DNA of 64,000 nt, taken from positions 97,537 to 161,536 of the forward strand of contig JTDE01000292.1 of assembly GCA_014338405.1 (NCBI GenBank), in the 5' to 3' direction. This document shows positions 61,501-64,000 of the stretch, in pieces. How positions within the stretch are numbered: position 1 is the stretch's first letter; every line of letters begins with the position of its first letter. The translations under genes were made by a program, and so were the position numbers. The DNA is from Paragonimus skrjabini miyazakii. Its lineage: Eukaryota; Platyhelminthes; Trematoda; Plagiorchiida; Troglotrematidae. The notes beneath the pieces were generated by a model, which was not told the origin of the DNA, made no database searches, and saw only the letters and a program-made list of their open reading frames with translations.

Positions 61501-64000
61501 ATCTTCGTAGAAATTAGCTCACTGTTTTTGTATACATATTACGATAGACTGATAGATGATTATTTTCTTTGATTGTATATAACAACTGCCACTAGTAGAA
61601 TAGTGTCGGCAATTAAGATTCATAAAGTCAATGAACAGAAGAGCAGTTTCCTGCAACCGATTTGCCAAATACATTCCAGTAAAGACGAATCGTTGAGTTA
61701 AAAGGGTCCTAATGCAACACAGACAGTCCACAAACGGCGACCAAAGACACCATTTACCAGTCGTTCACTGACTAAACCTGTTATTATGGAGAAAAAAACC
61801 TTAACGTTCGACTTCGTCTGTAACACTAGTAATCAACTCTACTCAACTCATCTAGAACAGTCGCGACCTCCTGTGTTACAGTAACTCACAGCAATGAGCT
61901 GTTACATGTGCGCAGGTCTACCTGGGCTGGCCCAGAATATCATGAACCGTACTTATTGAAATTGCAGTACTGTTAGAATGTAGCAAAATAAACCAGGCAA
62001 ATGAAAATGCATCTCCTATCTTTATAAACAATTGCATGATATGGTAGACCTGTGCAACTATTGTATTGCTTTTATTAGTCGACTTCAAACTAGCTTGAAT
62101 ATGACGGGATATACTGTTAGACAGAAGCACACGGACAGTTTGAGAATGAAATACTATGACGGATTGATATTCGCCTAATGCAATCAACAGAGCGAAGATA
62201 TGAGGCTACCGAACAGTAAGTTATTTGCCTGGATAGAGTCCATAGCGTGTGGAAACCGATGCTGACATTTCACCCATGCCAGTAACCAAGGTCTAATAGG
62301 TGTATGCGAATTGTCTAAATACAGCGATTCTAGGACAAAGCTTACTTGCTTAGCACCGAAGACACGAACGAATGACAATGTCTACATTCAAGTTTGACTG
62401 TTGAGCTTCGTAGCCCAACCGTTTGTTGGCTCAACCGCACCATTTTAAATGTTCAATACATTTCGCGATACCTAACTTGATATGTATGCACGCGCAAGAA
62501 ATCTAAGACTACTGACCTCCAAACTCGGAAAGTGAGCCTGGATCATACTTGGGAATCCTACTGACTGACAGCTGAACCCGTCTATACATACAATATGTCA
62601 GAAGCCTGGTATTTCCACGCATCCCCTCAGCACAGAAGGTGCAGCTGAAAAACACTGGTGATGATGTAAATGTGTCAATTTAACATCAAAATACCCTCAG
62701 GAACAAAATAAACGCATACAACGAATGTTTGTTTTCTAACGCGATAACAGCTGAAATGGTTCATTTTATGAGTGATATTGGATGCGTTGAATACTACACA
62801 CGAAACCTGTTTCAAACAAACGGTGTTTAAATTTTCTCACCAGCAAAATGTAACACAACCAACTCTGCATTATGGGAATGCAGTTGGTAAACCAAGAGAT
62901 CCAACGAGGCTGATCGTAGTCTAGTCAAACTGAATTATTGTCACAAAGTAGAAGTCTGAAACACAAGTCTTAAAATTTCGATTTTATTCGCACAGCATTT
63001 GGCAGGGACAGTTTTCAATCCAACTGTCAGTCTGTAAAACAAATGCAAATACTACAAAAGTTGACTCCACAACTATATTTTATCTGATTCATTTCGTGCT
63101 GGGGTGTTTGCTAGGGAAAGAAAAATCACGCACGGTCATGTTCGCAACACGCAATTTTCATCAGCATGTAGGAATTAAGCACCAACTCAAGGTTAGCAGT
63201 GGGACAAGGACAACCTGATCAAAGTGCCATCCAATGAACCATACAGCAGCAGGACACCGCACTCTATATTAATTCATGTACATGCTCCGTTCCGGTTGGT
63301 CCGATGGAAAACGCTGAATTCGGCGACTTCATTGAGCGGGAACCTTAGTTCGTTTAACTGGTTGCCCTCTGAACACCACGTTGGCAAACTGTGAGATCAA
63401 TAAATTTCCTAATGTTCTAACTAACATCGGAATTCTTGGTGCAAACTACCATACTGATAAGTTCCATCTCACCCATACAGTATTTATCGAGGATACTCTT
63501 CTCTCCAGTCAACAAGTCTTTATGGCTGCAAGTTAGTCGTTTTGAAGGTCACACGGTCTGGCATTCCCATTTTGATTTTAGTTCATTCATCTTGTGCTGA
63601 GTTGTTTGTCAGAGAACATAGAATCATAGCATAATAGTCCAGAACAAAAACTTATTCGGTTTTGTTCAAAATACCCAAATTTGTTTAATTCGTTCAAAAC
63701 ACCTTAATGAGTGGGTTTCACCAGCTTGCAGAAGCTAGACATCATTCCTGGAGGACTAGTTGGACAGATATAATCTGATCACAGCCATTCCGTGGACACT
63801 ACGGAAGTTTGGACGCCGCGACTCATTGCAACTCAAGCGCATGCCCTGTATTGGTTGCACTAAAGGCACTCGTTGGATGTGATAACTTGGGTTAGTAGTG
63901 AGGTTTTTTGAGAAGACAGATGTGCCACTCAAGAGGGCCGTCTGCGGGTATATACCTATCCGTGCATCTTCGCCGAAAAATATTTAACTGTGGTCGGCAA
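58535..64000. other. Intergenic, no gene seen
   Basis: AT-rich, with frames no longer than about 90 codons. The frame at 60139-60324 (+) is basic at its start and Ala/Ser-rich at its end; it is not recognised. A long hairpin lies at 59050-59079. No transposon protein or RNA gene was seen. Confidence 0.4.
59050..59079. repeat. Hairpin, 13-bp stem with one G-U pair, 4-nt loop
   Basis: TACGTAGTTTTTG (59050-59062) pairs with CAAAAACTGCGTA (59067-59079), with the loop CTTA between. The only non-Watson-Crick pair is T59054 with G59075. Confidence 0.88.

Noticed and set aside
1..64000. CRISPR arrays, bacterial operons, rRNA genes
   Set aside because: No regularly spaced direct repeats, no ribosomal RNA signature, and the gene structure is eukaryotic.

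Overview
This is a eukaryotic, gene-poor, repeat-rich window. The composition is roughly 40% GC, dinucleotide microsatellites are present, and the one convincing host gene segment is an exon with a splice acceptor. There are four 100-N assembly gaps. Degenerate non-LTR, Ty3/gypsy-like and Penelope-like remnants are scattered throughout. Their proteins, plus tRNA-derived repeats carrying a hammerhead ribozyme (an architecture known from the schistosome Sm-alpha family), point to a flatworm, most likely a digenean fluke. The species cannot be fixed from the sequence.

Layout. At 1-1090 (minus) a LINE endonuclease runs in frame into a Ty3/gypsy protease-RT segment that leaves the window. At 13.1-14.3 kb (minus) there are short non-LTR endonuclease and RT scraps. 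At 18.7-19.35 kb two hammerhead-bearing SINE copies lie head to head across a gap. A nearly full LINE RT (22.7-25.4 kb, plus, decayed but with an intact YADD box) sits about 1.2 kb upstream of the host gene. That gene is the terminal exon (26660-28566, plus) of a rhodopsin-family, amine-receptor-like GPCR with a roughly 290-residue third intracellular loop. Further SINE copies lie at 7.6, 31.6-32.1 and 35.9-36.3 kb. A minus-strand gypsy pol remnant spans 39.5-42.25 kb (integrase, then RT/RNase H). A Penelope-like remnant with a GIY-YIG-like tail (48.3-49.1 kb, minus) abuts a 3.1-kb unit bounded by about 229-bp inverted repeats (49130-52248). A second tRNA-derived SINE family occurs at 43.7 kb and as a head-to-head pair at 55.35-55.7 kb.

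The most interesting system is the hammerhead SINE family: pol III A and B boxes, then a compact type I hammerhead with a loopless, palindromic stem III, then a conserved tail. At least two subfamilies are visible. Only the copy at 19197-19241 keeps every core nucleotide; the others carry core substitutions expected to inactivate them. Some copies have an inverted tail placed upstream.

Everything else, most of the window, has no gene I can support. The many short open frames there look like chance frames or unidentifiable relics.
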